Of a stretch of 64,000 bases of DNA, positions 54,432 through 62,309 are shown piece by piece. The position numbers and the translations under genes were made by a program. The stretch is taken from contig NZ_CP011390.1 of assembly GCF_001644645.1 (NCBI RefSeq), positions 4,398,001 through 4,462,000 of the forward strand, in the 5' to 3' direction. This DNA comes from Flavisolibacter tropicus. GTDB taxonomy: Bacteria > Bacteroidota > Bacteroidia > Chitinophagales > Chitinophagaceae. The notes beneath the pieces are model-generated. The model did no database searches. It saw nothing but the letters and a program-made list of their open reading frames with translations, and had not been told where the DNA came from. Each line of letters begins with the position of its first letter. The stretch's first letter is position 1.

Positions 54432-54470
54432 TTTCTTCCCCTTCGGGGAGGCCGGCAGGGGCCGCTCACG
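54432..54470 (-). repeat. C-rich palindromic repeat R6, directly after the phoR-like stop codon
   Basis: On the minus strand GGCCCCTGCCGGCCTCCCCG continues into AAGGGGAAG, starting two bases after the stop of the kinase gene. Confidence 0.75.
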
Positions 54471-54471
54471 T

Positions 54472-55524
54472 TTATGTCTCTCTACGCGCCCTTAGGGTAA
54501 AGCCAATCGTAGTCCCCACGCCTTCAGAGCTTCGTACATGAATGCTGTGGCCATGGGCCTCTATAATGTGTTTACAAATGGCGAGTCCCAAGCCGCTGCC
54601 CGCTACATCGCGGTTGCGGCCTGCATCTGTACGATAGAAACGTTCAAATATGCGGGGTAGGTGAGCGTCCGGAATACCCATACCATCATCACTGATCTCT
54701 ATTAATATATTCTTGCCATCAGTATTGTACATACTGGCGGTGGTAGTGCCACCTTCTTTGCCATACTTAATGGAGTTGTCTACCAAGTTGGTAATAACCT
54801 GCCGGATCTTTTCCTTATCGGCGTATACGCCCAATGGCTGTTCACATCCTTTCTTAAAGGTGAAAGTAATATGGTGTTGTTCGGCTTTTAATGAAAGGGA
54901 TTCAAATACTTCTTTTACCACATCCTGGATTACAAAGCCTTGTTTGTTAAGCTTGAGCTCACCACGCTCCAGGCGGGAGATCTCATCCAGATCTTGTATC
55001 AGGTTAACCAAACGCTCTACGTTGCGCGAGGCTTTCTGTAAAAAACGCGCATTGGTTTGCGGGTCTTCCATAGCACCTTGTAACAAGGTTTCAATGTATC
55101 CCTGAATGGCAAATACGGGTGTTTTAAATTCATGGGAGAGGTTCTGCAAAAACTCCTTGCGAAAGGACTCATTCCTTTTTAATATCTCAATCTCACGGCG
55201 TTGCTGCTCTCCCCAGGCTTCCACATCTTGGCGTACCTCGTCAATACTTTTTTGAGGCAGAATATGCTTGTAATACATTTCCTGCTTTTTGCTTGCCTTG
55301 GTGCGATAGATAAACTTATAGATGAGTTTTAACTTGCGGTAAATGAATTGCTGAATGATAGTGAAGATGAGGAAATAACTACCAGTAGTAATTAATACAA
55401 ACGACACCGCAGCTTCAACCCAGTTTCCCTGCAGAAACCAGATACCCAGACTAATAGGGACAGAAAGTACAAAGGCGGTAAATGCCGCCAGCTGTTTAGG
55501 AGTTAGATTTTTTGTATTTAGCAT
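54472..55524 (-). CDS. phoR: PhoR-like sensor histidine kinase
   Basis: 350 residues. Two adjacent membrane helices (about 13-32 and 38-60) leave almost no periplasmic loop, then a linker and HisKA with His131 (NLSHEFKTPVFAIQGYIETL) and HATPase boxes (LVDNSIKYG; DDGMGIPDAHLPRIFERFYRTD; GSGLGLAICKHIIEAHG). The minimal periplasmic part agrees with PhoR kinases, which read phosphate through transporter and PhoU-like proteins. No PAS domain is seen. It overlaps the response regulator gene by seven bases. Assignment to phosphate rests on context and is an inference. Confidence 0.85.
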   Translation of the reverse strand: MLNTKNLTPKQLAAFTAFVLSVPISLGIWFLQGNWVEAAVSFVLITTGSYFLIFTIIQQFIYRKLKLIYKFIYRTKASKKQEMYYKHILPQKSIDEVRQDVEAWGEQQRREIEILKRNESFRKEFLQNLSHEFKTPVFAIQGYIETLLQGAMEDPQTNARFLQKASRNVERLVNLIQDLDEISRLERGELKLNKQGFVIQDVVKEVFESLSLKAEQHHITFTFKKGCEQPLGVYADKEKIRQVITNLVDNSIKYGKEGGTTTASMYNTDGKNILIEISDDGMGIPDAHLPRIFERFYRTDAGRNRDVAGSGLGLAICKHIIEAHGHSIHVRSSEGVGTTIGFTLRARRET

Positions 55525-56201
55525 GTAAGCTCAAACTTGTAGCCAACGCCTTTGACGGTGGTAATGCAATCTACACCCAATTTTTGTCTGATCTTACGAA
55601 TGTGCACATCGATAGTGCGATCGCCTACAATTACATCATTACCCCATACCTGGCTCAGGATCTCATTGCGTAGAAACACACGCCCTGGCTTGGAAGCTAA
55701 TAGATATAGCAGTTCAAACTCTTTCTTGGCCAATGTAAACTCCTGACCGTTATAGATAATAATAAAGCGTTCGGGGTCAATTTTCAGACCGTTCACTTCC
55801 ACCACCTTGCTATCTGGTGTCTTAGCACGACGTAGTAAAGATTGCACCTTGGTAATGAAAACATTCGGACTTACTGGCTTGCTGATATAATCATCTGCTC
55901 CTGTAGTTAAGCCCTTTATTTGGGTGGCTTCATCATTCAATGCCGTAAGAAACATGATAAGGGTGTCCTTAAACTGGGGCTGGGCACGCATTATTTCGCA
56001 CACCTGCATACCTGTTTTTCCCGGCATCATCATATCCAGCACTACCAGGTCGGGTTGTGTTTGTTGGGCCTTTATTATAGCCTCATCGCCATTTTGTGCT
56101 GTAATAACCTGGTAGCCTTCTTTGATCAGGTTGTATTTGAGAATTTCTAAAATATCAGGTTCGTCGTCCGCTATCAACACTTTCCTTGAGTGATTATCCA
56201 T
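55518..56201 (-). CDS. phoB: PhoB-like OmpR-type response regulator
   Basis: 227 residues from the ATG at 56201; an in-frame ATG 30 bases upstream gives ten extra residues before the receiver and is less likely. Receiver with VLIADDEPDILEIL and phospho-acceptor Asp56 (LVVLDMMMPGKTG), switch Thr and Lys in MFLTALND and YISKPVSP. The C-terminal winged helix has GRVFLRNEILSQVWGNDVIVGDRTIDVHIRKIRQKLG. It would bind tandem 7-base repeats with 11-base spacing, as found at 49481 and 48029. Confidence 0.92.
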   Translation of the reverse strand: MDNHSRKVLIADDEPDILEILKYNLIKEGYQVITAQNGDEAIIKAQQTQPDLVVLDMMMPGKTGMQVCEIMRAQPQFKDTLIMFLTALNDEATQIKGLTTGADDYISKPVSPNVFITKVQSLLRRAKTPDSKVVEVNGLKIDPERFIIIYNGQEFTLAKKEFELLYLLASKPGRVFLRNEILSQVWGNDVIVGDRTIDVHIRKIRQKLGVDCITTVKGVGYKFELTC

Positions 56202-56521
56202 ACAAGCGTTCTTTGCCGCAAACCTAAACAAAAAGCAGTTGGGGGCTTGTGTATTACAGCTCAGTTCACAAAGACTTAATGAAAATTTAATGGTAAAAGC
56301 TACTGATGAGGTTGGGGCTGGTGTGGTGAGGCACTGCTCTCGAAAGCATAGGAGTGGAGTAATATATACACGTGAAATTGGTCGTTTTGTTCCTGCCCAC
56401 TCTTTTCTACCATACCGCCTATCTTTAACTTTTGAATAGTAAAGAACTTGCTGTTGCGAATAGCAAATCCTGTTCTTTTAAATCATGCGCTTTTTGCACA
56501 TATTTCTATAATCATTGAATA
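56202..56521. other. Divergent region upstream of phoB
   Basis: 320 bases. A possible PHO-like set lies at 56264-56292: GTTCACA, CTTAATG and TTTAATG with 11-base spacing, but in the opposite orientation to phoB. No gene is seen. Confidence 0.4.
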
Positions 56522-56935
56522 ATGCCAGCAACAACGAATAAGATAGAAGTTCCCACTGACCGACAAATATGGGAGGGTGAAATTGCCACCTACTGGTTTG
56601 ATGAAGGGATATTGGTTTCACTTTCTAAAAGCCCAAAACGGACGGTGGAGAATATTTCCAGGAATGTGGCCTTTGTAAAACAAATCACCAACAATCAAAG
56701 AACACCACTTCTCATTTACCTGGCCAATTCGCCGGTGCCGGATAAGCAAACCCGCCAATTTTCAACGGCGCAATTACCAACCATTTATTCTGCCATGGCC
56801 ATGGTTTCGAAACCTGGCCTGTCGAAGTTGATCATGAATATCTTGTTCTCACTCAAGCCACCACCCATTCCCATGAAAAGTTTTACAGATGACAAACAGG
56901 CGAAAGAGTGGTTGAAACAGTTTGTTGAAAAATAG
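56522..56935 (+). CDS. SpoIIAA-like (STAS-fold) protein
   Basis: 137 residues without signal peptide. A fold like SpoIIAA/STAS is suggested by alternating strand and helix segments: IATYWFDEGILVSLSKSPKRTVENISRNVAFVKQI, RTPLLIYLANSPVPDKQTRQF, AMAMVSKPGLSKLIMNILFSLKPPPIPMKSFTDDKQAKEWLKQF. Bacteroidota have many such small proteins in which the last segment closes the domain; their function is unknown. It is a single gene with a C-rich repeat directly after its stop. Confidence 0.7.
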   Translation: MPATTNKIEVPTDRQIWEGEIATYWFDEGILVSLSKSPKRTVENISRNVAFVKQITNNQRTPLLIYLANSPVPDKQTRQFSTAQLPTIYSAMAMVSKPGLSKLIMNILFSLKPPPIPMKSFTDDKQAKEWLKQFVEK

Positions 56936-56965
56936 CCAGCACACCGGCCCCTCAAGAGGAGAAGG
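56936..56965 (+). repeat. C-rich repeat R7, directly after a stop codon
   Basis: Reads CACCGGCCCCTCAAGAGGAG; the tail AGAAGATTAAACACTCT follows at 56981-56997, one change from the tail after R3. Confidence 0.65.
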
Positions 56966-57004
56966 CTAATGCACAGAAGATTAAACACTCTCATATAATA
57001 ATCG

Positions 57005-57026
57005 CACTCCTTAGGGAGTGTTTTTT
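57005..57026 (+). terminator. Intrinsic terminator of the SpoIIAA-like gene
   Basis: Stem CACTCC/GGAGTG with a TTAG loop and six T's. Confidence 0.75.
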
Positions 57027-57151
57027 GTTTTAGTGAGCCTTCCCTTTATAATGTCAAATCTTCTGAAAAAAGAAAAACAGTTAGGTAAGCTAGGGACGGC
57101 TACTTATTAAAGATTATAACCATATTTGGCTTGGTCCTTTTTCAGGTTTTG

Positions 57152-57223
57152 TTCGATATTCCTTCGATTCTTCTTCGATATTCCTTCGATATTGCTTCGA
57201 TAGCTAGAATCGAACAACTATCG
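57152..57223 (+). repeat. 11-bp tandem array TTCGATATTCC with inverted units
   Basis: Five direct units start at 57152, 57163, 57174, 57185 and 57196 (TTCGATATTCC, TTCGATTCTTC, TTCGATATTCC, TTCGATATTGC, TTCGATAGCTA). Then come two inverted units (reverse TTCGATAGTTG and TTCGATTC) to about 57223. The period is one DNA turn. Confidence 0.7.
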
Positions 57224-57340
57224 AATCAGATAGGAATAAAATGTGTTGTATCCTGTCTCTTGCGCCTTGTTTTTGGATCATTCCCCATCTCTTCTTCCTT
57301 CATCATTCCTTGGTCCATATCCTTCTCCTTTTCCACTTTC

Positions 57341-57433
57341 CTCTGTGCGAAACCTATACTTTGTGTTCCTCCGTGTCTTTGTGCCTCCGTGGTTCTCTCC
57401 TTCCTCTGCGCCCTCAGCGCCTCTGCGTGAAAC
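57341..57433 (-). repeat. Dispersed CTCCGTG/CTTTGTG/CTCTGCG repeat
   Basis: Contains CTCCGTGTCTTTGTGCCTCC, GTGGTTCTC and CTCTGCGTGAAAC. Arrays of these heptamers occur between genes in many unrelated bacteria (general knowledge); the role is unknown. Confidence 0.65.
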
Positions 57434-57525
57434 AAAATAGCGCGAAGCGCTCCCTATGCAACATTGCAGGTAATGTTTTGGTCTTAGTTAAACCATCTAT
57501 AACGAAAGTTTAGGGAAGTGGGTAC

Positions 57526-57533
57526 TAAATTTG
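57526..57533 (+). promoter_or_regulatory. -7 promoter element of the peptidase-like gene
   Basis: TAAATTTG ends four bases before the ATG at 57538, so the mRNA is probably leaderless. Confidence 0.6.
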
Positions 57534-57537
57534 CACT

Positions 57538-59772
57538 ATGCGCCTCATGCACACGACCTTACGATTACTCCCCATAGCTATATTTACTCTTTTGGGGTCT
57601 TACGCCTTTGCGCAAAAAAGCACAGACAAAGGATGCAAACCTCCTATTAACCGTGCTCGCTGGCACGATCTTATAGATAAAGAGCAACGCTTGCTGCTGC
57701 AAGCCGATGGAAAAGCGGATAATGTTTTTGATGCACCGGGAGATGATGATGTGAACTATCTGGTAACGCAAGCTGCTACTCGTCGGGTGGATGAATTGCA
57801 ATGTAAAATTGAACAGGATTCCACGGTTAGTCATCAGAAAAAAGTAGCCTACCTGAGTGGTATTGAAAAGTCGCTGCGCAGCTTTACAACCCTTTACCGT
57901 GCTCGTAGGGTGCCCATTAGCCAGTTACCGAACCTGGTAAATAGCTATGAAGCGGCTATGGAAAAAGACAAAGTAGGTGCTTCAATAGAAGGCATCATTG
58001 CTGGCAATACGTATGAGGTAGCCAATATGATCATGAGTTGTGGTGCCTTTAATGGTAATCCGCACTTTACAGCAGCACGCAACATACTGGTAATGAAGTA
58101 TAGCATTACTTATCCCAGCCGCACTTTCCAAATATTACGAGATAATCCAGATGTACCGTTTCGCGACAGCCTGATACGCATTGCTGCTTACAAACATCCT
58201 AATCTTTTATATGATTATGCCGCGGCTAACAATAAGCTGGGTTACGCTATCCGTAAGATCGATGATCCACTTATTAAAACTGTTTCTCGTATTGCTACTA
58301 GCGGCGGTAGCGGGCAGATGTACTTTCCTTTTATTGATAACATCATGAGTGGAAAGCAAACGCTGGAGCAGATTGATTCAGTAAAAAACGACGAGGTTAA
58401 ATACTATAAGCTACTGGTAAAAACGCGTATTGATTACATGGACCGCCTGTTAAACAAGGACACACTGTATGGTATGGCGGCTTTGGATTATCAACTGCGG
58501 AAAAAAGCCAGTGAGTACTTTATAAAGACGATCAACGCCTTGCACGAAGAAAGTGATCCGGTACGCTTTCGGATCTTAAACCAATTGACGGCACAGGAGC
58601 TTTATTACCTGGCGGTGTTTTCTGAAAGTGAAATTTATACGTCTTCTTATACCCGGGGAGTGTATCCTTACATGATGCAGAAGATTGCCAACCGCGGCGA
58701 TTCGCTGTTATTATCCGTAAGCTTTGATAAGTTCAGGAAGTTTATTCGCCTGGCTGCAGGTTTCAATACATTAAGTGAATTCTTAAACTCTTTCCCTGAT
58801 AAGGGACAGGCTGAGCGCCTGATGACGGCTTTTGTAAATGGATTGGAAAAGACCAACAGCCTGGAAGATGGTGTGGATATAGCCGACTCGTATGCCAGCA
58901 TTTCAGAAAACAACAAACCTCTGGCAAACCGGATGCTGGAAAATGTAAAGAATAATTATGAGCGCAACCTGGCAGAGAATAACCAGCGGGGTATCATTAT
59001 GTATAACCTGTTGTATAAACTCTTTGAATCTGCCGACTCCAGTTTTCATATTGACCTGTCAAAAGAATTTGGTATTCCTCCGGTATACAGTGTTAGTTAT
59101 GATGCGTTGACCAGAGACTCTGCTCACCAGGTAGTGATCCAGGTTTTCTTTTATGGCGATCAGGATGGTAAGAATATTTTCCAAGGATACCTGCGCCAAT
59201 TTGGTAGTGGTTGGAAACGTGCAGACACCAAACAGTGGGTGTCTTTTACCTCTACAAAGGGTAAGCCTATTGTGATCTATGCCAATAAGCCATTGCCTGA
59301 AGAAACCGACGAAGATGAAGAAGCGCAAAAAGCCCTGACGGCCTACCTGCAGCAAAATGATATGGAGCCCAGTATTATTATACACCGTGGGCACAGCTAT
59401 TATGCCGACTATACCATTGACAAGATTCAGCCTTCGGCAAAAATCGTATTCTTGGGTTCTTGTGGTGGTTACCACCTGATCCACAAAGTATTGCAACACG
59501 CTCCGGATGCACATATCATTGCTTCCAAACAAATTGGTAAAACGGTGATCAACCAACCTTTTATCAACTTGTTGATGGATAAACTGCAGAAAGGAAGTAA
59601 CATCGACTGGATTCCGTTTTGGAAAGAATTCAGCCGGCAGGTTACTGATAAAGAAGGGTTGGAAGATTATATTCCACCACATAAAAATTTAGGTGCGCTC
59701 TTTATCAAAGCCTATAAACTGCAGACAGGGGAAGATGATGACGATGATGTGGCTACACAGAGTTATTTTTGA
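57538..59772 (+). CDS. Secreted protein with a separase/CHAT-like His...Cys signature
   Basis: 744 residues with a signal peptide ending in SYAFAQ. Residues 30-560 look helical and repeat-poor and match no family I know. The C-terminal part has a clan CD peptidase-like arrangement: IIIHRGHSYYAD with His616 and His619 after a strand, then KIVFLGSCGGYHLI with Cys642 at the end of the next strand. The His-to-Cys distance of 23 residues and the H-x-x-x-Y and GxCxG surroundings resemble separases and CHAT proteases more than caspases. The acidic tail (GEDDDDDVATQSYF) is notable. Peptidase activity is a prediction. It stands alone before the ABC exporter, 19 bases apart. Confidence 0.65.
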   Translation: MRLMHTTLRLLPIAIFTLLGSYAFAQKSTDKGCKPPINRARWHDLIDKEQRLLLQADGKADNVFDAPGDDDVNYLVTQAATRRVDELQCKIEQDSTVSHQKKVAYLSGIEKSLRSFTTLYRARRVPISQLPNLVNSYEAAMEKDKVGASIEGIIAGNTYEVANMIMSCGAFNGNPHFTAARNILVMKYSITYPSRTFQILRDNPDVPFRDSLIRIAAYKHPNLLYDYAAANNKLGYAIRKIDDPLIKTVSRIATSGGSGQMYFPFIDNIMSGKQTLEQIDSVKNDEVKYYKLLVKTRIDYMDRLLNKDTLYGMAALDYQLRKKASEYFIKTINALHEESDPVRFRILNQLTAQELYYLAVFSESEIYTSSYTRGVYPYMMQKIANRGDSLLLSVSFDKFRKFIRLAAGFNTLSEFLNSFPDKGQAERLMTAFVNGLEKTNSLEDGVDIADSYASISENNKPLANRMLENVKNNYERNLAENNQRGIIMYNLLYKLFESADSSFHIDLSKEFGIPPVYSVSYDALTRDSAHQVVIQVFFYGDQDGKNIFQGYLRQFGSGWKRADTKQWVSFTSTKGKPIVIYANKPLPEETDEDEEAQKALTAYLQQNDMEPSIIIHRGHSYYADYTIDKIQPSAKIVFLGSCGGYHLIHKVLQHAPDAHIIASKQIGKTVINQPFINLLMDKLQKGSNIDWIPFWKEFSRQVTDKEGLEDYIPPHKNLGALFIKAYKLQTGEDDDDDVATQSYF

Positions 59773-59791
59773 TCATTAAACTGAAGATTTT

Positions 59792-61561
59792 TTGTCGAAA
59801 GAAAATTCTAAAACCTTTTTTGATATACAGGCGTTGAAGCGGGTGTTGGTTTTTGCCCGTCCTTATAAAAAACAATTCTTTCTCTCCATTTTCCTGGCAG
59901 TAGTATTGGCTGCCTTTACACCTATTCGGCCGTATTTAATTCAGCTGACAGTTGATAAATACATCACCAACAAGGTGGTGCAGATGGTGGTTAGTATTAC
60001 CATTATTCAAATACTGTTTCTCATGCTGGAAACAGGAATACGTTTTTATTTTTCTTACATCACTACCTGGTTAGGGCAGGCTGTGGTAAAGGACCTGCGT
60101 ACAACCGTATACCGCAAAGTGCTGGGACTCAACCTGCGCCAGTTTGACAAAACACCTATTGGTACGCTTACTACCCGCACCGTAGATGATATAGAACGCA
60201 TCAACGATATTTTTGCCGATGGTTTGATCCCCATCATTGCTGACCTGCTGTCTATACTATGCATATTGGGTATTATGCTGTGGACCGACTGGCAGCTTAC
60301 CCTCATTTGCCTGATCCCGTTTCCTATTTTGATTGTGGCCACTTACTATTTTAAGGAAAGTGTCAACAAATCGTTTCATAGCGTTCGGAACGCGGTGACT
60401 AACCTGAACTCCTTTGTGCAGGAGCATTTAACAGGGATGTCTATAGTGCAGTCCTTTGCTGCAGAAGATCGCGAGTTTAAAAAGTTTCAAGACATTAATA
60501 AAGAACACCGTAACGCTAACATTAAAGCCATCTTTGCGTACTCCGTATTTTTTCCGATTGTGGAAATAGTACTGGCACTGGCGCTGGGTTTGGTAGTTTG
60601 GTGGACATCTAAAGAGGCTTTGAAATTAGATATAAGTCAGTTTGGTAAAGTAATGGCCTTTACGCTTTACCTGAACCTGTTGTTCCGCCCGCTGCGTGTG
60701 ATTGCTGATAAGTTTAACGTACTGCAAATGGGTATCATAGCCAGTGAGCGGGTGTTTAAGGTATTAGAGAACGACGATTATATAAAGACAGAAGGCGACT
60801 TTGCTCCTCCGCAAGTGAAGGGCCAGATTGATTTTGAACAGGTAACCTTTGGCTATAATGAAGGGCATCCGGTGCTGAAAGACGTGAGCTTTCACGTAAA
60901 GCCCGGGCAAACAGTGGCTATTGTAGGGCATACAGGAAGTGGTAAAACCACTATCATTAGCCTGCTTAACCGACTTTACGAGATTCAGAAAGGAGTCATC
61001 AAAATTGATGAAGTGCCAGTAGACCAGTGGCAATTAGATGCCTTGCGTAATAATATAGGAGTGGTGCTGCAGGATGTTTTCCTGTTTTCCGGTTCTGTAC
61101 TGGATAATATTACATTGCGTAATCCTGAAATTCCTACAGAAAAAGTAGTAGAAGCCGCCAAACTCATTGGTATGCACGATTTTATTATGCGCTTGCCGGG
61201 AGGTTACGACTATAATGTAATGGAGCGGGGTGCCACTTTATCGCTGGGGCAGCGGCAGCTTTTGTCGTTCATACGGGCGTTGCTGTATAATCCGGCCATT
61301 CTGATTTTGGATGAGGCTACTTCTTCTATTGATACGGAAAGCGAATTGCTGATTGAGCATGCTATTCAAAAACTGATCTCCGATAGGACCTCTATTGTTA
61401 TTGCCCACCGCCTGTCTACTATCCAGCGCGCCGACCAGATCATTGTATTAGATAAAGGTGAGGTAAAGGAAATAGGTACCCACCGCGAGCTACTGGAAAA
61501 GGGCGGGTTTTATAGTAAATTGCATCAGATGCAGTTTGAGAAAAAGACTGCTGTTATATAA
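59792..61561 (+). CDS. ABC exporter, MsbA-like half transporter
   Basis: 589 residues: six membrane helices in the first 320 residues, then the ATPase with Walker A GHTGSGKT (379-386), signature LSLGQRQ, Walker B ILILDEATS and the His loop VIAHRLS. Half transporters of this class export lipids, lipid A core, drugs or peptides; the substrate cannot be read off. The start is TTG at 59792, because an in-frame stop lies at 59777 and no ATG follows before the conserved region. The stop overlaps the next ATG by one base. Confidence 0.93.
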   Translation: MSKENSKTFFDIQALKRVLVFARPYKKQFFLSIFLAVVLAAFTPIRPYLIQLTVDKYITNKVVQMVVSITIIQILFLMLETGIRFYFSYITTWLGQAVVKDLRTTVYRKVLGLNLRQFDKTPIGTLTTRTVDDIERINDIFADGLIPIIADLLSILCILGIMLWTDWQLTLICLIPFPILIVATYYFKESVNKSFHSVRNAVTNLNSFVQEHLTGMSIVQSFAAEDREFKKFQDINKEHRNANIKAIFAYSVFFPIVEIVLALALGLVVWWTSKEALKLDISQFGKVMAFTLYLNLLFRPLRVIADKFNVLQMGIIASERVFKVLENDDYIKTEGDFAPPQVKGQIDFEQVTFGYNEGHPVLKDVSFHVKPGQTVAIVGHTGSGKTTIISLLNRLYEIQKGVIKIDEVPVDQWQLDALRNNIGVVLQDVFLFSGSVLDNITLRNPEIPTEKVVEAAKLIGMHDFIMRLPGGYDYNVMERGATLSLGQRQLLSFIRALLYNPAILILDEATSSIDTESELLIEHAIQKLISDRTSIVIAHRLSTIQRADQIIVLDKGEVKEIGTHRELLEKGGFYSKLHQMQFEKKTAVI

Positions 61562-61749
61562 TGTCTGAGTCTGATAAACATATCATTAAAGAACATGAGC
61601 CTGATTATGAAAAGGCGGAAATGGACTTGTTGCGAGATGGTTTGAAAAGAAGCTATAAAGAGCGGTTTCTATTTCTTAATCAGCTCATAAAGATTCAAAG
61701 AACGATGCAGCGGGCAAAGATCACACACAAGCCTTATCCTAAATCCTAG
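61561..61749 (+). CDS. Small protein preceding a nucleotidyltransferase, possible antitoxin
   Basis: 62 residues, charged and helical (EPDYEKAEMDLLRDGLKRSYKERFLFLNQLIKIQRTMQRAKI). No known DNA-binding motif. It overlaps the ABC gene by one base and ends five bases before the nucleotidyltransferase gene, so the two are a tight pair. In similar pairs in other bacteria the small protein is the antitoxin, but no direct family match is visible to me. Confidence 0.65.
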   Translation: MSESDKHIIKEHEPDYEKAEMDLLRDGLKRSYKERFLFLNQLIKIQRTMQRAKITHKPYPKS

Positions 61750-61754
61750 CCTCT

Positions 61755-62252
61755 ATGGACATCTTCGATGAAGAAATTTTAATTTTCTGGAAATCACTGC
61801 AAGATCATCATGTCCAGTTTATTGTCGTTGGAGGGTACGCTACTAACCTCCATGGCTATCAACGCTTTACAGGGGACATGGATATATGGATAAAAGATAC
61901 CTTAGAAAATCGTTGGCAATTGCGGATTGCTTTTAAAGATTATGGGATTGGAGATTTTGAAATGATGGAACGAATGCAGTTTGTTCCAGGCTGGACTAAT
62001 TTTTATCTAAATAATGGTATGCAGCTAGACATAATGGTGAACATGAAAGGCCTAGAAGGATTTTCATTTGATGAATGTTTACAACTTGCTTCTATAGCCG
62101 ATATTGACGGGGTAGAAGTGCCATTTTTACACATTAATCATCTCATTGCCAATAAAGTAGCTGTCAATCGTCCAAAGGACCAACTGGACGTGATCTATCT
62201 GGAAAAAATTAAAAAAATGCTAGAAGATCCAGAATCCGGAACGAAGCTCTGA
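61755..62252 (+). CDS. Nucleotidyltransferase-fold protein (DUF6036/AbiEii-like)
   Basis: 165 residues. The nucleotidyltransferase start is clear: VQFIVVGGYATNLHGYQRFTGDMDIWI, with the metal-binding pair Asp41 and Asp43 in GDMD, followed by a helical part and FLHINHLIANKVAVNRPKDQLDVIYLEKI, a C-terminal feature shared by AbiEii-like and DUF6036 proteins. These proteins include toxins that add nucleotides to tRNAs. Paired with the small gene upstream it looks like a type II-like toxin-antitoxin module; a non-toxic role is equally possible. Confidence 0.8.
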   Translation: MDIFDEEILIFWKSLQDHHVQFIVVGGYATNLHGYQRFTGDMDIWIKDTLENRWQLRIAFKDYGIGDFEMMERMQFVPGWTNFYLNNGMQLDIMVNMKGLEGFSFDECLQLASIADIDGVEVPFLHINHLIANKVAVNRPKDQLDVIYLEKIKKMLEDPESGTKL

Positions 62253-62281
62253 TATTCTTAGGTTTTTCCCCCCACCAGCCC

Positions 62282-62289
62282 TATCTTTG
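62282..62289 (+). promoter_or_regulatory. -7 promoter element of the ATP synthase operon
   Basis: TATCTTTG, 20 bases before the atpB ATG, with GC right behind it as in other strong promoters here. Confidence 0.6.
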
Positions 62290-62309
62290 CGCCAAATTTC
62301 AGGGACTAT

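Larger units (their letters stand above)
56936..57537. other. Repeat-rich intergenic region
   Basis: 602 bases without a credible gene. In order: repeat R7 and its tail, a terminator, an 11-bp tandem array (57152-57223), a dispersed repeat of the CTCCGTG/CTCTGCG type (57341-57433), and the promoter of the next gene. A minus-strand frame over the second repeat is a well-known kind of false ORF. Confidence 0.65.

Noticed and set aside
57152..57223. Short CRISPR array
   Set aside because: Units are 11 bases long without spacers and no cas genes are present.
57226..57435. Minus-strand frame rich in Ala, Glu, Gln and Arg
   Set aside because: It lies over the CTCCGTG/CTCTGCG repeat, which is a known source of false protein calls.
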